64,000 nucleotides of DNA from Limnochorda pilosa (GTDB taxonomy: Bacteria > Bacillota > Limnochordia > Limnochordales > Limnochordaceae), in the NCBI RefSeq assembly GCF_001544015.1, contig NZ_AP014924.1:1798001-1862000 (forward strand). The letters run 5' to 3'. Below are positions 43,202 through 52,284 of the stretch, piece after piece (positions within the stretch are counted from its first letter, which is position 1; the number at the start of each line of letters is the position of its first letter). A model generated the notes under the pieces. The model was not told the origin of the DNA, did not search any database, and saw only the letters and a program-made list of their open reading frames with translations. The position numbers and the translations under genes were made by a program.

Positions 43202-43851
43202 TCCTGGTCATCGACAACTACGACTCCTTCACCTACAACCTGGTGCAGCTCCTGGGAGGCATGGGGGCCGATCTGGCGGTGGTCCGGAACGACCGGATCA
43301 CGGCCGCCCAGGCGGAGGCCATGGGGCCGGCGGCGATCATCCTCTCGCCCGGCCCCGGTGGGCCTGGGGACGCCGGTGTCTCCCTGGAGACGGTGGCGCG
43401 CCTGGGCCCATCCACGCCCATCCTCGGCGTCTGCCTGGGCCACCAGGTGATCGGCGCGGCCTACGGGGCGCAGGTGGTCCGGGCGGCGGCTCTCGTGCAC
43501 GGCAAGGGTTCCCGGATCCGCCACCGCGGCGGGGGTCTCTACCGGGGCCTGCCCGATCCGCTGGAGGCGGGGCGCTACCACTCGCTGGTGGTGAGCCCCG
43601 AGGGGTTGCCGGACTCCCTGGAGGTGACGGCCTGGACCGAGGACGGGCTGATCATGGGCCTCCGGCACCGGGTGCACCCGGTGGAGGGGGTCCAGTTCCA
43701 CCCCGAGTCGATCCTGACCCGCCAGGGAAGGCGGCTGCTCCGCAACTTCCTGGAGGACGTGGGGGAGACCCGGCACCGCAGGGGGAGCGTCTCGGGCGCC
43801 GGGGTGGAGGAGGCGCATCAGGTCACGGAAGAGAGGGTGAACGCGCGATGA
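43198..43851 (+). CDS. trpG: anthranilate synthase component II (glutamine amidotransferase)
   Basis: Hydrolyses glutamine and passes ammonia to TrpE; it may also serve PabB in folate synthesis. The 217 residues start MILVIDNYDSFTYNLVQLL and contain the catalytic Cys79 in GVCLGHQ and the His-Glu pair in VQFHPESIL. A C-terminal tail of about 25 residues is not conserved. Overlaps of 4 bases with trpE and trpD indicate coupled translation. Confidence 0.92.
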   Translation: MILVIDNYDSFTYNLVQLLGGMGADLAVVRNDRITAAQAEAMGPAAIILSPGPGGPGDAGVSLETVARLGPSTPILGVCLGHQVIGAAYGAQVVRAAALVHGKGSRIRHRGGGLYRGLPDPLEAGRYHSLVVSPEGLPDSLEVTAWTEDGLIMGLRHRVHPVEGVQFHPESILTRQGRRLLRNFLEDVGETRHRRGSVSGAGVEEAHQVTEERVNAR

Positions 43852-44882
43852 TCCGGGAGGCCATCGGCCGTCTGGTGGCCGGCGAGCGGCTGGCCGAGGA
43901 CGAGGCGGCCCAGGTGATGGAGGAGATCATGACGGGCGGCGCCCAGGAAGCCCAGGTGGCAGGGTACCTCACGGCGCTCCGGCTGCGGGGCGAGACGGTG
44001 GAGGTGATCACGGGCTCCGCCCGGGCCATGCGGGAGAAGGCGGTGCGCATCCAGCCCAAGGTGGAGCCTCTGGTGGACACCTGCGGAACCGGAGGCGACG
44101 GGGCGGGGACCATCAACATCTCCACCGCGGCCGCGCTGGTGGCCGCGGGCGCGGGGGTGAAGGTGGCCAAGCACGGGAACCGGGGCGTCTCCAGCCCGTC
44201 GGGCAGCGCCGACGTCCTGGAAGCGCTGGGGGTGCGGGTGGACCTGGAGCCCGAGGAGGCCCGCCGCTGCATCGAGGAGGTGGGGATCGGCTTCCTCTTC
44301 GCCCCCCGCTACCACCCCGGCATGCGCTTCGCCGCCCCCACCCGCAAGGCCCTGGGCATCCGGACCCTCTTCAACCTGCTGGGCCCCCTGGCCAACCCGG
44401 CTGGAGCGGATCGCCAGGTGATGGGCGTCTTCGATGGGGCATGGGTCGAGCCGGTCGCCCGGGTGCTGGCCCGCCTCGGCTGCCGGGAGGCGATGGTGGT
44501 CCACGGCCTGGACGGCACCGACGAGCTCAGCATCTCGGGGCCCACCCGGGTGGCCCACCTGCGGGAGGGCGCCGTCCACGCCCACACCCTGGAGCCCGAG
44601 GATGCAGGTCTCACGCGGCACCCTCCCGCGGCCGTCCGGGGCGGCAGCCCCCAGGAGAACGCCCGGCGGATCCGCCGGGTGCTGGAGGGAAGCCGCGACG
44701 ACGAAGCCGTCCGGGACGTGGTGCTCCTCAACGCCGCGGCCGCCCTGGTGGTGGCCGGCCGGGCCGCCAGCCTGCGGGACGGGGTGGGCCAGGCGGCGGG
44801 CGCGATCGACTCCGGGGCGGCCTGGGAGCGCCTGGAGGCCCTCCGGCGGTTCACGGGCGCCCCCCCGGAGGCGGTGGCATGA
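43848..44882 (+). CDS. trpD: anthranilate phosphoribosyltransferase
   Basis: Joins anthranilate to phosphoribosyl pyrophosphate. The 344 residues show the conserved DTCGTGGDG loop, NISTAAALVAAGAGVKVAKHGNR split over the active site, and LGIRTLFNLLGPLANPA. The family length is about 340. The ATG overlaps the trpG stop and the stop overlaps the trpC start. Confidence 0.94.
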   Translation: MIREAIGRLVAGERLAEDEAAQVMEEIMTGGAQEAQVAGYLTALRLRGETVEVITGSARAMREKAVRIQPKVEPLVDTCGTGGDGAGTINISTAAALVAAGAGVKVAKHGNRGVSSPSGSADVLEALGVRVDLEPEEARRCIEEVGIGFLFAPRYHPGMRFAAPTRKALGIRTLFNLLGPLANPAGADRQVMGVFDGAWVEPVARVLARLGCREAMVVHGLDGTDELSISGPTRVAHLREGAVHAHTLEPEDAGLTRHPPAAVRGGSPQENARRIRRVLEGSRDDEAVRDVVLLNAAAALVVAGRAASLRDGVGQAAGAIDSGAAWERLEALRRFTGAPPEAVA

Positions 44883-45700
44883 GCTTCCTGGAGCAGATCC
44901 GGCGGGAGAAGGCGCAGGAGGTGGTCCGATGGCAGGCGAGGCTTCCCATGGGCCGCATGGAGGCGCTCGCCCGGCGGTCGCCCGCCCCCCGTTCGCTCGA
45001 GGGCGCCCTGCGGGCGGCGGGCGTCCCGGCGGTCATCGCCGAGCTGAAGCAGGCGTCCCCTTCGACGGGCTGGATCCGCCGCCAGGCAGACCCCGCAGCC
45101 CTGGCCCGGCGCTACCAGAGGGCCGGTGCGGCCGCGCTCTCGGTGTTGACGGACCGCCGGCATTTCCGGGGGAGCCTGGCCCGGCTCCGGGCGGTGCGCG
45201 CCGCCACGACGCTGCCCGTGCTTCGCAAGGACTTCCATCTGGAACCCTACCAGCTCGTCCAGGCCCGGGCGGCCGGGGCCGACGCGGTGCTCGTGATCGT
45301 GGCGCTCCTCTCCGATGCCGCCCTGGGCGAGCTTCTCGCCGTGACCCGCCGCCTGGGGATGGAGGCGCTGGTGGAGGTCCACCGGGAAGAGGAACTCGGC
45401 CGGGCGCTCGCGGCGGGGGCCCGGCTCCTCGGGGTGAACAACCGCGACCTGGACCGACTGGAAACCTCGCTGGAGGCAGGCGCGCGCTTGCTGCCCCAGG
45501 TCCCGGCCCCGTGCCTGGCCGTGGCCGAGAGCGGCCTCCGGACCCCCGCCGACGTGGCGGCCATGGTGCGGGCGGGCGCCCGGGCCGTTCTGGTGGGCGA
45601 GGCCCTCTCCCGCAGCGGGGAGCCCGAGAGCCTCCTGGCCGCGTTCCGGGAGGTGGGGAAGGATGCGGGTGAAGCTCTGCGGGCTCAAGCGGGCGGGTGA
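44879..45700 (+). CDS. trpC: indole-3-glycerol phosphate synthase
   Basis: Closes the indole ring from carboxyphenylamino-deoxyribulose phosphate. The 273-residue TIM barrel shows VIAELKQASPSTGWIR, LSVLTDRRHFRGS, LPVLRKDFHLEPYQL, LLGVNNRDLDRLE and AVAESGLRTPADV. These hold the catalytic lysines and glutamates. It overlaps trpD by 4 bases and trpF by 38 bases. Confidence 0.94.
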   Translation: MSFLEQIRREKAQEVVRWQARLPMGRMEALARRSPAPRSLEGALRAAGVPAVIAELKQASPSTGWIRRQADPAALARRYQRAGAAALSVLTDRRHFRGSLARLRAVRAATTLPVLRKDFHLEPYQLVQARAAGADAVLVIVALLSDAALGELLAVTRRLGMEALVEVHREEELGRALAAGARLLGVNNRDLDRLETSLEAGARLLPQVPAPCLAVAESGLRTPADVAAMVRAGARAVLVGEALSRSGEPESLLAAFREVGKDAGEALRAQAGG

Positions 45701-46322
45701 GGTCCGCCTGGCAGCCGAGCTTGGGGCCTGGGCGTGCGGCTTCGTCTTCCACCCGCCCAGTCCCCGCCACCTGTCGGTGAGGGAGGCGGCGTCGCTGAGC
45801 CGCGAGGCCGAAGGACTTGTACGGGTGGGGGTCTTTGCCCGGCAGGAGGTGGAGGCGATCCTGTGGATCGCGGACCGGGTAGGCCTGGACGCGGTGCAGC
45901 TCCACCGCCCGTGGCGGCCGGAGGAGGTCACCCGCCTCCAGCGGGCGGGCCTGCAGGTGATCGGGCTCGTCCGGCCCGGCGCCGTGCCGGGTGGGGACCC
46001 CTGGTGCCAGGGGCCGCGGCCCGACCTCTGGCTGGTGGAGCCCGAGGCGGGCGGGATGGGAGGCACAGGGGTGGCGCGGGACTGGGCCGCCCTGGCCGCG
46101 CGGATGGTGGGCACGGCGTTTCCCAGGCCCATGCTTCTGGCCGGTGGGCTGACGCCCGAGAACGTGACCGCAGCGGCGGAGGCCTTGGAGCCCGAGGGGG
46201 TCGACGTTTCCAGCGGAATCGAGAAGGCGCCGGGCCTCAAGGATCCCGGCAGGATGCGAGCCTTCATGGAGAGGGTGGCGGAGATCGATGCCCAGCGAGC
46301 TGGACGTGCCGGTGGCGGATGA
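45663..46322 (+). CDS. trpF: phosphoribosylanthranilate isomerase
   Basis: Amadori isomerase of the tryptophan pathway. The 219 residues start [17 protein letters not shown], with the catalytic cysteine in KLCGL, and contain [10 protein letters not shown] and the phosphate loop [10 protein letters not shown], then [16 protein letters not shown], ending the barrel. The ATG lies inside the end of trpC and the gene end overlaps trpB by 35 bases. Confidence 0.93.
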   Translation: MRVKLCGLKRAGEVRLAAELGAWACGFVFHPPSPRHLSVREAASLSREAEGLVRVGVFARQEVEAILWIADRVGLDAVQLHRPWRPEEVTRLQRAGLQVIGLVRPGAVPGGDPWCQGPRPDLWLVEPEAGGMGGTGVARDWAALAARMVGTAFPRPMLLAGGLTPENVTAAAEALEPEGVDVSSGIEKAPGLKDPGRMRAFMERVAEIDAQRAGRAGGG

Positions 46323-47574
46323 CCTGGAGGACCTCGCGCACGAGGTACGCCGGGCGCTTCGGACGGGGGAAGCCCCCGATGCCGGGGGACACTACGGTCC
46401 TTTCGGGGGGCGATTCGTTCCGGAGACGCTCATGCCGGCCCTGGAAGAGCTGGAGGAAGCCTTCCGCGCCGCCCTGGCGGACCGGGCGTTCCAGGAAGAG
46501 CTGGCGGGGCTGCTGCGCGAGTACGTGGGGCGCCCCACCCCCCTCACCGAGGCCCGCCGACTCGGCCAGGCCTCGCGCGGCGCCCGGATCTTCCTCAAGC
46601 GGGAGGACCTGAACCACACGGGCGCCCACAAGATCAACAACGCGGTCGGCCAGGCCCTTCTCGCCCGGCGGATGGGGAAGCGGCGCCTCATCGCCGAGAC
46701 GGGTGCGGGCCAGCACGGGGTAGCCACCGCCACCGCGGCGGCGCTTCTGGGCCTGGAGTGCGAGGTCTTCATGGGCGAGCGGGACATGGCCCGCCAGGCG
46801 CTGAACGTCTTCCGCATGGAGCTCCTGGGAGCGAGGGTGGTGCCCGTCAGGGGCGGTTCGGCCACCCTGAAAGAGGCGGTGAACGAGGCCATTCGCGACT
46901 GGGTGGCCCGGGTGCGGGACACGCACTACTGTATCGGATCCGTGGTGGGACCCCATCCTTATCCTTGGATGGTGCAGCGCTTCCAGGCGATCATCGGGGT
47001 GGAAGCCCGGCGCCAGGTCCTGGAGGCCGCCGGGCGGCTGCCCGACGCGGTGGTGGCCTGCGTGGGCGGTGGTTCCAACGCGATCGGCATCTTCAGCGGC
47101 TTCCTGGAGGATCCGGGCGTGGAGCTGGTGGGGGTGGAGGCAGCGGGGAGAGGGATCGCTAGTGGGGAGCACGCGGCCAGCCTCGGCGCCGGCCGGCCCG
47201 GGGTGCTCCACGGGAGCCGGAGCTACCTGCTGCAGGACGGGGACGGCCAGGTGCACGAGGCGTACTCCATCTCGGCGGGCCTCGACTACCCGGGTGTCGG
47301 CCCCGAGCACGCGCTCCTGAAGGAGGCGGGTCGCGCCCGGTATGTCTCCGCGGACGACCAGGAAGCCCTCGCGGCCTTCCACAGGCTGGCCCGTCTGGAG
47401 GGGATCGTTCCCGCCCTGGAGAGCGCCCACGCGGTCGCCTACGCCACCCGGCTCGCGGCGGCGCTGGGGCCCAACGCCGTGGTGCTGGTCAACCTGTCCG
47501 GACGGGGTGACAAGGACGTGGCTGAGGTGGCCCGCCTGCAGGGACCGACCCGGGGCGAGGGGGAGGAAGGATGA
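46288..47574 (+). CDS. trpB: tryptophan synthase beta chain
   Basis: PLP enzyme that condenses indole with serine. The 428 residues contain [16 protein letters not shown], the PLP lysine in [16 protein letters not shown] (Lys115), [20 protein letters not shown] and the phosphate-binding [10 protein letters not shown]. This is the TrpB1 type that works with TrpA, encoded directly downstream. The stop overlaps the trpA ATG. Confidence 0.95.
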   Translation: MPSELDVPVADDLEDLAHEVRRALRTGEAPDAGGHYGPFGGRFVPETLMPALEELEEAFRAALADRAFQEELAGLLREYVGRPTPLTEARRLGQASRGARIFLKREDLNHTGAHKINNAVGQALLARRMGKRRLIAETGAGQHGVATATAAALLGLECEVFMGERDMARQALNVFRMELLGARVVPVRGGSATLKEAVNEAIRDWVARVRDTHYCIGSVVGPHPYPWMVQRFQAIIGVEARRQVLEAAGRLPDAVVACVGGGSNAIGIFSGFLEDPGVELVGVEAAGRGIASGEHAASLGAGRPGVLHGSRSYLLQDGDGQVHEAYSISAGLDYPGVGPEHALLKEAGRARYVSADDQEALAAFHRLARLEGIVPALESAHAVAYATRLAAALGPNAVVLVNLSGRGDKDVAEVARLQGPTRGEGEEG

Positions 47575-48506
47575 GCCGCGAGCGGATCGAGCGTCGCTTC
47601 GAGCAGGCACGGGCGGCTGGCCGGGCCGCCTTCATGCCCTACCTGACCCTGGGGTACCCCCGGCCGGCCGCTTCGCTGGAGGTGATCAACGGGCTGCTGG
47701 CGGGCGGGGCGGACCTCCTGGAGCTGGGGATCCCCTTCTCCGATCCCCTGGCGGACGGGCCCGTCCTCCAGGCCGCAGCCCAGCAGGCCCTGGCCGCTGG
47801 CACCACGGTGGCTACGGCGCTGGACCTGGTGGCCCGGGTGCGGGACCAAGCCCCCGACGTGCCCCTGGTCCTCCTGGTCTACGCGAACACCGTGAGCGCC
47901 CGGGGCGGCGAGCGCTTCGCGCGGGAGGCGGCCGAGGCAGGGGCGGACGGTGTCATCCTGCCCGACTGGCCGCCCGACGAGGCGGGCGGGCTTCTCGCAG
48001 CCCTCCAGGCGGCGGGGCTGGCCTACGTGGGCCTGGTGAGCCCCGTCAGCTCCGAATCCCGCCTCGCGCGGGTGGCTGCGGCCTCCCAGGGGTTCCTCTA
48101 CGCGGTCTCAGTGACGGGCGTCACGGGCGAGCGGCAGGGGCTCTCGGAAGAGCTGGCCCCCCTCGCACGGCGGCTTCGCAGCGTGAGCCCCCTTCCCATC
48201 GCGGCCGGCTTCGGCATCGGCCGGCCGGAGGATGCCCGGGCGGCCGCCCGCCACTGCGACGGCGTCATCGTGGGGAGCGCCCTTGCCCGGCGGTTGAGCG
48301 AGGCAGGGGACCGGCCTCCGGGGGCCCTGGCCGAAACCTTCGCCCGCTCCTTCCGGGAGGCCCTCATACCCGAAGAAGACCCCCAGCTCCCGGAGCGACC
48401 GCCACAGCATGCGGGCGAGCCCCATCCGGAGAGGTCCGTGACGGGACCGCCAGCAGGAGTCTCAGGGGCGGCCCTTGAACCCCCAGGCGGGAGGGAGTGG
48501 GTGTGA
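47571..48506 (+). CDS. trpA: tryptophan synthase alpha chain
   Basis: Cleaves indole-3-glycerol phosphate to indole for TrpB. The TIM barrel shows [30 protein letters not shown] (the catalytic Glu and Asp) and [28 protein letters not shown]. At 311 residues it is about 45 longer than usual; the extra C terminus is proline-rich and unconserved, and overlaps the next small gene by 4 bases. It is the last trp gene. Confidence 0.93.
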   Translation: MSRERIERRFEQARAAGRAAFMPYLTLGYPRPAASLEVINGLLAGGADLLELGIPFSDPLADGPVLQAAAQQALAAGTTVATALDLVARVRDQAPDVPLVLLVYANTVSARGGERFAREAAEAGADGVILPDWPPDEAGGLLAALQAAGLAYVGLVSPVSSESRLARVAAASQGFLYAVSVTGVTGERQGLSEELAPLARRLRSVSPLPIAAGFGIGRPEDARAAARHCDGVIVGSALARRLSEAGDRPPGALAETFARSFREALIPEEDPQLPERPPQHAGEPHPERSVTGPPAGVSGAALEPPGGREWV

Positions 48507-48745
48507 TCGTGTCGTTTGCCCTGGAGTTCGAGAGCCGGGCCGAGATGGAGCAGGTGGTGAAGCGGCTCCAGAAGCGCCACGAGGTGAGCGGCGAGCTGGA
48601 GATGCTGCCGCTGGGTGAAGGTCGTTGGCGGCTCACGGTCTTCTCCGAGAAGCCCTTGCGGGAGAGCACCCTCGAGAGCTTGCCCGGCAAGCGGGTGAGC
48701 GCCCACTCAGCCGTTCGTCGCGAGAGCTTGCAGGGGGAGGAGTAA
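48503..48745 (+). CDS. small protein of unknown function
   Basis: Eighty residues, starting [20 protein letters not shown], with alternating strand/helix character and no membrane segment. The GTG at 48503 has a GGGAGGGA site 6 bases away; a GTG at 48497 is the alternative. It follows trpA with a small overlap and its TAA stop is directly followed, in the same frame, by the YnbB-like gene. I do not recognise the family. Confidence 0.5.
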   Translation: MIVSFALEFESRAEMEQVVKRLQKRHEVSGELEMLPLGEGRWRLTVFSEKPLRESTLESLPGKRVSAHSAVRRESLQGEE

Positions 48746-48748
48746 GCT

Positions 48749-50068
48749 ACGCCTGACCGTAAAACCGACCCGGCCCGCCTCATCGAGGAGGCCCTCGCGT
48801 TCCTGGAGCCCGTCTTCCGGGCGATCCGCGGCCGTGAGCGCGCCCACCAGCGGCGGGTGCTGGACGCGTTGCACGCGGCCGGCGTCACCGAAGCCGACCT
48901 GGCCGGAAGCACGGGCTACGGCTACGGCGATCCCGGGCGGGAGAAGCTCGAGGCGGCGTACGCTGCCCTCTTCTCCACGGAGGCGGCCGTGGTACGGCCC
49001 CAGCTCGCCTCGGGCACCCACGCGCTGGCCGCCCTCCTCTTCGGCCTCCTGCGCCCGGGTGACCGGCTTCTGCTGGCGGCGGGGCTCCCCTACGAAACGC
49101 TTCAGCGGGTCATCTGGGGCCCAGCGGCCGGCTGCCTGGCCGAGTGGGGCGTGGAGGCGCGGGTGGTGCCCCCCGGGCCCCGCGGCGTGGTGGATGCGGA
49201 CGCGGTCCTGCGGGAAGCAGGTCCCACCGCCCGGTTGCTCCTGGTGCAGCGCTCCCGCGGGTACGAGGGAGGCTCCTCGCACGGTGTGGGCGAGCTCGGC
49301 CGCTTGGCCGAGCGGTTGAAGGCGGAGGCGCCGCAGCTCCTCCTGGCCGTGGACAACTGCTACGGCGAGTTTGTCGAAGAGGTGGAGCCCACCCAGGTCG
49401 GTTTCGACCTGGCGGCCGGTTCGCTCATCAAGAACCCGGGCGGCGGCCTCGCCCCCAGCGGGGGCTACGTCGTGGGCCCGGCGGCGGCGGTGGAGCAGGT
49501 GGCCGCCCGGGTCACGGCCCCGGGGATCGGCCTGGAGGTGGGACCGACCCTGGGCCTGCTCCGCCCCTACTTCCAGGGGCTCTTCCTTGCACCTCACGTG
49601 GTGGCGGAGGCGCTCCAGGGCGCCGTCCTCGTCGCGGCGGTGATGGAGGCCCTGGGGTTTCCGGTCGCACCCCGGTGGGACGAGCCACGGCACGAGCTGG
49701 TCCAGGAGGTGACCCTGGGGGACCCCGCGGCGGTCCTCGCCTTCTGCCGGGGCATCCAGGCAGCGTCACCCGTGGACGCCATGGCCCGCCCCGAGGCTGC
49801 ACACCTCCCGGGGTATCGGGATCCCGTGGTCATGGCAGCCGGCACCTTCGTTCAAGGTTCGTCCATCGAGTTGAGCGCCGATGCCCCCATGCGGCCGCCC
49901 TATGCGGTCTATGTTCAGGGAGGACTTTCCTTGGGGCATGTGGCGCTCGGGCTGGAACGGGCCTTGTTCGAGCTCACCCTTGGGGGTATGCTGCCCGCGG
50001 AGCGCTGGCGGGCTGTCTCGGACCGTCTGGGGCGGCCAGCGCACGTGGGGACAACGGAGCGGCATTGA
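48749..50068 (+). CDS. methionine gamma-lyase family protein (YnbB-like, aluminium resistance type)
   Basis: PLP-dependent enzyme of the Cys/Met metabolism fold. Conserved features are LEPVFRAIRGRERAHQRRVL, STGYGYGDPGREKLE, VRPQLASGTHALAALL and the PLP lysine in AGSLIKNPGGGLAPSGGYV. Family similarity begins right after the preceding TAA, but no ATG, GTG or TTG exists in frame until GTG 48857, which would delete about 36 conserved residues. ACG at 48749, 9 bases after a GGGGGAGGAG site, is the best start candidate. The biochemical substrate is not established. Confidence 0.8.
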   Translation, partial: TPDRKTDPARLIEEALAFLEPVFRAIRGRERAHQRRVLDALHAAGVTEADLAGSTGYGYGDPGREKLEAAYAALFSTEAAVVRPQLASGTHALAALLFGLLRPGDRLLLAAGLPYETLQRVIWGPAAGCLAEWGVEARVVPPGPRGVVDADAVLREAGPTARLLLVQRSRGYEGGSSHGVGELGRLAERLKAEAPQLLLAVDNCYGEFVEEVEPTQVGFDLAAGSLIKNPGGGLAPSGGYVVGPAAAVEQVAARVTAPGIGLEVGPTLGLLRPYFQGLFLAPHVVAEALQGAVLVAAVMEALGFPVAPRWDEPRHELVQEVTLGDPAAVLAFCRGIQAASPVDAMARPEAAHLPGYRDPVVMAAGTFVQGSSIELSADAPMRPPYAVYVQGGLSLGHVALGLERALFELTLGGMLPAERWRAVSDRLGRPAHVGTTERH

Positions 50069-50161
50069 TCGGCCTGGATCGGCATGAGCCAGGATGGTAC
50101 GCCGTGGCCCGTCATGGGCGCCGGGGATCCATGGGTTTTCCCCCGAATACCTCTGCATTGC

Positions 50162-50189
50162 TTGACTTGGCGCGTGCCTCTGTTACAAT
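50162..50189 (+). promoter_or_regulatory. sigma-A-type promoter of speD
   Basis: TTGACT (50162-50167) and TACAAT (50184-50189) are 16 bases apart, with a TGn extension (TGTTACAAT). The predicted start of transcription is near 50196, about 36 bases before the speD ATG. This is among the clearest promoters in the window. Confidence 0.7.
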
Positions 50190-50231
50190 GCTAGGTGATT
50201 GTACACCGTCCGGAGGGGGGCAACGAACTGG

Positions 50232-50633
50232 ATGGAGCAGGCGTTGGGGCGCCACATCCTGTGCGAGGCGTACGGGTGTGACGTCCAGGTCCTCAACGAC
50301 CTGGACGCAGTCCAGCGCATCATGGTGGAAGCAGCGGTCGTGGCGGGAGCCGAAGTACGCGAGGTGGCCTTCCACCGCTTCTCGCCCCAGGGCGTCAGCG
50401 GCGTGGTGGTCATCTCCGAGTCCCACCTGGCCATCCACACCTGGCCCGAGCTCGGGTATGCGGCGATCGACGTCTTCACCTGCGGGGAGGATGTGAACCC
50501 GTGGGACGCCTGCAACTACATCGTGGATCGATTCGAGGCGCAGACGACCACGGCGAACGAAGTCCGGCGTGGGATCATCCGCCAGAATCCGGCCCAGGAG
50601 GAGGCGAGTCAACGAGTGTATGAGACCCTCTAG
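50232..50633 (+). CDS. speD: S-adenosylmethionine decarboxylase proenzyme
   Basis: Makes decarboxylated SAM, the aminopropyl donor for spermidine. The 133-residue proenzyme starts MEQALGRHILCEAYGCD, as in Bacillus SpeD, and contains the self-cleavage site VVVISESHLAIH, where Glu63-Ser64 is cut and Ser64 becomes the pyruvoyl cofactor. FTCGEDVNPWDA follows. The ATG at 50232 has a GGAGGGGGG site. No spermidine synthase gene lies nearby. Confidence 0.93.
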   Translation: MEQALGRHILCEAYGCDVQVLNDLDAVQRIMVEAAVVAGAEVREVAFHRFSPQGVSGVVVISESHLAIHTWPELGYAAIDVFTCGEDVNPWDACNYIVDRFEAQTTTANEVRRGIIRQNPAQEEASQRVYETL

Positions 50634-50734
50634 ACGCACAGCGGCGTCGAGCGCGGGCTGACGCGTCCGGGCCCGGAAGAGCGGGTTCCGGACGCTTTCG
50701 CGTGCGCCGGGTCGACCTTGCGACCTTGCCTGGA

Positions 50735-50763
50735 GCAGGAATTTGCTGGCTGACCTCGAATCC
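50735..50763 (+). promoter_or_regulatory. sigma-H-like promoter before sigH
   Basis: GCAGGAATT at 50735-50743 fully matches the sigma-H -35 (RnAGGAwWW). After 11 bases CTCGAATCC at 50755-50763 carries the GAAT core of the -10. The spacing of 11 is as in Bacillus. This suggests SigH drives its own gene; in Bacillus the gene is sigma-A dependent, so it would be a different wiring. Confidence 0.5.
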
Positions 50764-50818
50764 CATGGCTTGTGACCTTCTGCGACCTCCCAGGGGCTTC
50801 GAGGAGTGATAGTGGACC

Positions 50819-51481
50819 ATGAGCAGGTCCTCCGTACCGCTGGAGCCACCGGCGAGTCACCCGAGCGAGACCCGCCCGTCGAAACCCGACTACACGGGGA
50901 TGAGCGACGAGGACGTGGTGGCACGAGCTCAGCAGGGAGAGGACCTGGCCACCGAGTACCTCCTGCGGAAGTACGAAAAACTGGTCTATATCTGGACACG
51001 CCCCTACTTCCTCCAGGGCGCCGAGGACGACGACCTCCTCCAAGAGGGGATGATCGGCCTCTTCAAGGCGATCCGGGATTTCTCTCCGGGATCCTCTTCC
51101 TTCTGGAGCTTTGCGAAGCTCTGCATCACCCGCAACATCATCTCGGCCATCAAGGGCACCACCCGCCAGAAGCACATCCCCCTCAACTCGTACACCTCGT
51201 TGCACAAGCCCATCTACGACCTCGAGGGCGACCGGACGCTGATGGAGGTGCTCACCAGCGAGCGGGCCGACAACCCCGAAACCCTCATCATCGACCGGGA
51301 GAGGCTCGACTACACCCAACGCCACATCAAGGAAGCCCTCAGCGATTTCGAGTACCGGGTCTTCCGCCTCTACATCAACGGACTATCGTATAAGGAGATG
51401 GCGGAGAGGCTCGACACGCACACCAAGTCCATCGACAACGCCCTCTGCCGCATCAAGCACAAGATCGAGGCGCAGTTCTAA
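50819..51481 (+). CDS. sigH: RNA polymerase sigma-H factor (Spo0H)
   Basis: Transition-state sigma factor that switches on early sporulation genes. The 220 residues carry YLLRKYEKLVYIWTRPYFL, the LLQEGMIGLFKAIRDF region-2 block, CITRNIISAIKGTTRQKHIP, LNSYTSLHKPIYD and region 4 ending YKEMAERLDTHTKSIDNALC. These match Spo0H along its whole length. The ATG has a GAGGAG site at a somewhat long distance. Confidence 0.93.
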   Translation: MSRSSVPLEPPASHPSETRPSKPDYTGMSDEDVVARAQQGEDLATEYLLRKYEKLVYIWTRPYFLQGAEDDDLLQEGMIGLFKAIRDFSPGSSSFWSFAKLCITRNIISAIKGTTRQKHIPLNSYTSLHKPIYDLEGDRTLMEVLTSERADNPETLIIDRERLDYTQRHIKEALSDFEYRVFRLYINGLSYKEMAERLDTHTKSIDNALCRIKHKIEAQF

Positions 51482-51489
51482 CCAGGGCG

Positions 51490-51503
51490 GCCGGGCGCCC
51501 GGC
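51490..51503 (+). terminator. hairpin just after sigH
   Basis: GCCGGGC-GCCCGGC is a perfect palindrome starting 8 bases after the sigH stop. It can fold with flanking CCAGG/CCTGG as a longer imperfect hairpin. No T run follows, so it is terminator-like only. Confidence 0.4.
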
Positions 51504-51562
51504 GCCTGGACCTCGGGTGGATCCGCACCCCGACCCGGCGGGGGAGAGGGGGTTCGCGTACC

Positions 51563-52228
51563 GTGCTCGCGGAGTGGGAGCTCATGGTGAGGTTGGGTCT
51601 GGCCGCCGTCCTGGGTGGGCTGGTGGGACTCGAGCGGGAGAGCCACGGCCGCCCGGCCGGCTTCCGCACCCACCTGCTGGTGGCCCTGGGGTCGGCCCTG
51701 GTCATGCTGGTCTCCGTCTATCCCTTCGAGCGGTTCCGGGGCCTGGGCTTCTCGGTGGACCCCACCCGCATTGCGGCCCAGGTGGTGAGCGGCATCGGCT
51801 TCCTGGGGGCGGGTACGATCCTGCGCGAGGGAGCCAACGTGCGGGGGCTCACCACCGCGGCGAGCCTCTGGGTCGTGGCCGGCATCGGCCTCGCGGTGGG
51901 GTCCGGATACTACCTGGGCGCGCTGCTCACCACGGCCCTGGTGGTGATCGCCCTCTTCTGGCTCAACCGACTGGAGTTCCGGTTCATCCGTACCGATCAC
52001 GCGGTGGTGGCGGTCCGGATCCTCGACAGCCCCGGCCGCCTGGCGGCGGTGAGCGGGGTGATGGCCCGGCACGGCCTGAACATCCGGGGCGTCGAGATCG
52101 AGCAGGAGGATGACCAGCACGCGCGGCTCATCCTCACGGTACACAACCACGGCCGGGTGCCCCGCCTCGAGCTCCTGGAAGAGCTGCAGCGCCTGGAGGG
52201 CGTGGAGCGCACCGAGTTCCGCAGCTGA
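51563..52228 (+). CDS. MgtC/SapB family membrane protein with C-terminal ACT-like domain
   Basis: A 221-residue protein with four membrane helices. The family signature is clear: VLGGLVGLERESHGRPAGFR, THLLVALGSALVMLVS, VVSGIGFLGAGTILREG and VRGLTTAASLWVVAGIGLAVG. The C-terminal part (about 155-221, VAVRILDSPGRLAAVSGVMA and GLNIRGVEIEQ) is an ACT-like small-ligand domain. Relatives are linked to Mg limitation or acid tolerance. The GTG start is behind a weak GGGGGAGAGG site. Confidence 0.88.
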   Translation: MLAEWELMVRLGLAAVLGGLVGLERESHGRPAGFRTHLLVALGSALVMLVSVYPFERFRGLGFSVDPTRIAAQVVSGIGFLGAGTILREGANVRGLTTAASLWVVAGIGLAVGSGYYLGALLTTALVVIALFWLNRLEFRFIRTDHAVVAVRILDSPGRLAAVSGVMARHGLNIRGVEIEQEDDQHARLILTVHNHGRVPRLELLEELQRLEGVERTEFRS

Positions 52229-52284
52229 GGGGGGCGGAAGAGCGATCGAGGCAGGCAACAACGCTTGGGGTGGGAGGCAGCCGG

